From Ignelater luminosus (Eukaryota > Arthropoda > Insecta > Coleoptera > Elateridae), in the NCBI GenBank assembly GCA_011009095.1, contig VTPC01000810.1, positions 39,213-103,212 of the forward strand: DNA of 64,000 nt, given 5' to 3'. How positions within the stretch are numbered: position 1 is the stretch's first letter; every line of letters starts with the position of its first letter. This document shows positions 63,510-64,000 of this stretch, in pieces. Below the pieces are notes generated by a model. That model made no database searches, was not told where the DNA came from, and was given only the letters and a program-made list of their open reading frames with translations. The position numbers and the translations under genes are program-made.

Positions 63510-64000
63510 ACCTCGGGTAGAAGATCTCGTCAATGGGATCCTTGCTTTGGGGTCCATCGATTTCTTTCTCTTGCCTTCGCCTGGCGGATTGGTTTCTCTT
63601 TGTTCAAATTGTCCTCATAGGGCTGGAGTGAAGCTTTCAAATTTTCTAAACTAATGAATGATGATTACCTTGGATAAAAAAATTGCCGCTCAAAAACAAA
63701 AAACGGCTATTATTTAGGTACCGGTTTGTGTTAAATTAGAGAACACACATCTCAGTGCAAGTTTCATACGATGTGCTTTTGTTTCCCCTAATGGCACTCA
63801 TTCAACGCTAAAATTGAGCTTTTGCTTCTTTATCTCTAAAATGAACCAGACCGGACCGATTGGACCACAAATACGGCCCGGATGATTTTTTGAATTCACC
63901 ATTGCATTAACCCTGTATTTCTTAAAATATTCAGAAATAGAAATTTCTAGAAATTTTTTTGGGAGAAAATTAATAAAAATTATAAACTCCATGAAGTGAA
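63510..64000. other. Right-edge stretch
   Basis: Slightly less AT-rich DNA continues to about 63650 and may be further retroelement debris. From there to the window edge nothing is recognised. Confidence 0.4.

Overview
The window looks like AT-rich nuclear DNA from an insect. Three things point that way: GT-AG introns of about 17 kb, a single SoxE gene with insect-like features (the Drosophila counterpart is Sox100B), and a repeat content of Tc1/mariner, Penelope-like, jockey-like and short TIR elements. A beetle or another insect with a fairly large genome would fit, but I cannot fix the order from sequence alone. Nothing is bacterial or viral.

Only two host genes are firmly supported, both on the + strand. 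(1) The terminal coding exon of ethanolamine-phosphate cytidylyltransferase (Pcyt2; Pect in flies) lies at 1225-1993; its earlier exons are off the left edge. (2) A complete SoxE/Sox100B coding sequence occupies 24266-60256 in three exons (24266-24507, 41778-41924, 59428-60256). Both introns are phase 2, and the product is 405 residues. It has the SoxE dimerisation segment, a full HMG box, an EFDQYL-like motif from the middle transactivation region and two psi-K-x-E sites. At the extreme left edge an unidentified minus-strand reading frame runs out of the window.

Region by region: 1-2.0 kb, unknown minus-strand ORF and the Pcyt2 exon. 2-24 kb, intergenic DNA with a Penelope-like GIY-YIG fragment (6.5-7.3 kb), a cysteine-rich CXC-type ORF with a 62-bp tandem repeat (7.9-8.45 kb), an irregular GC-richer repeat (9.6-10.0 kb), a diverged array of TACT/CCTG-rich units (14.6-16.9 kb) carrying a small TIR element with perfect arms, and a minus-strand Tc1/mariner relic (21.3-21.9 kb). 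23.7-24.3 kb, probable Sox promoter and leader. 24.5-41.8 kb (intron 1), a mariner relic, a palindromic hairpin, a decayed processed-type copy of a starvin/BAG-domain gene, and close to exon 2 a palindromic CAAAG-N4-CTTTG site. 41.9-59.4 kb (intron 2), a ~450-bp tandem array (44.3-46.2 kb), two GC-shifted islands that may be regulatory (47.3 and 52.7 kb), a jockey-type RT relic, an irregular repeat similar to that at 9.6 kb, two abutting TA-flanked MITEs (53.87-55.11 kb) and an unidentified coding-like relic (58.2-58.6 kb). 60.3-64 kb, Sox 3' region, a ~157-bp tandem array and a second non-LTR RT relic.

The two host genes have no evident functional link: one makes CDP-ethanolamine for phosphatidylethanolamine synthesis, the other is a developmental transcription factor. 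I found no CRISPR array, no rRNA and no tRNA that I could support. I did not find a convincing new molecular system. The most interesting points are the abutting MITEs, the nested MITE inside a satellite, the BAG pseudogene, the SoxE motifs with a candidate autoregulatory dimer site, and the unidentified edge ORF.
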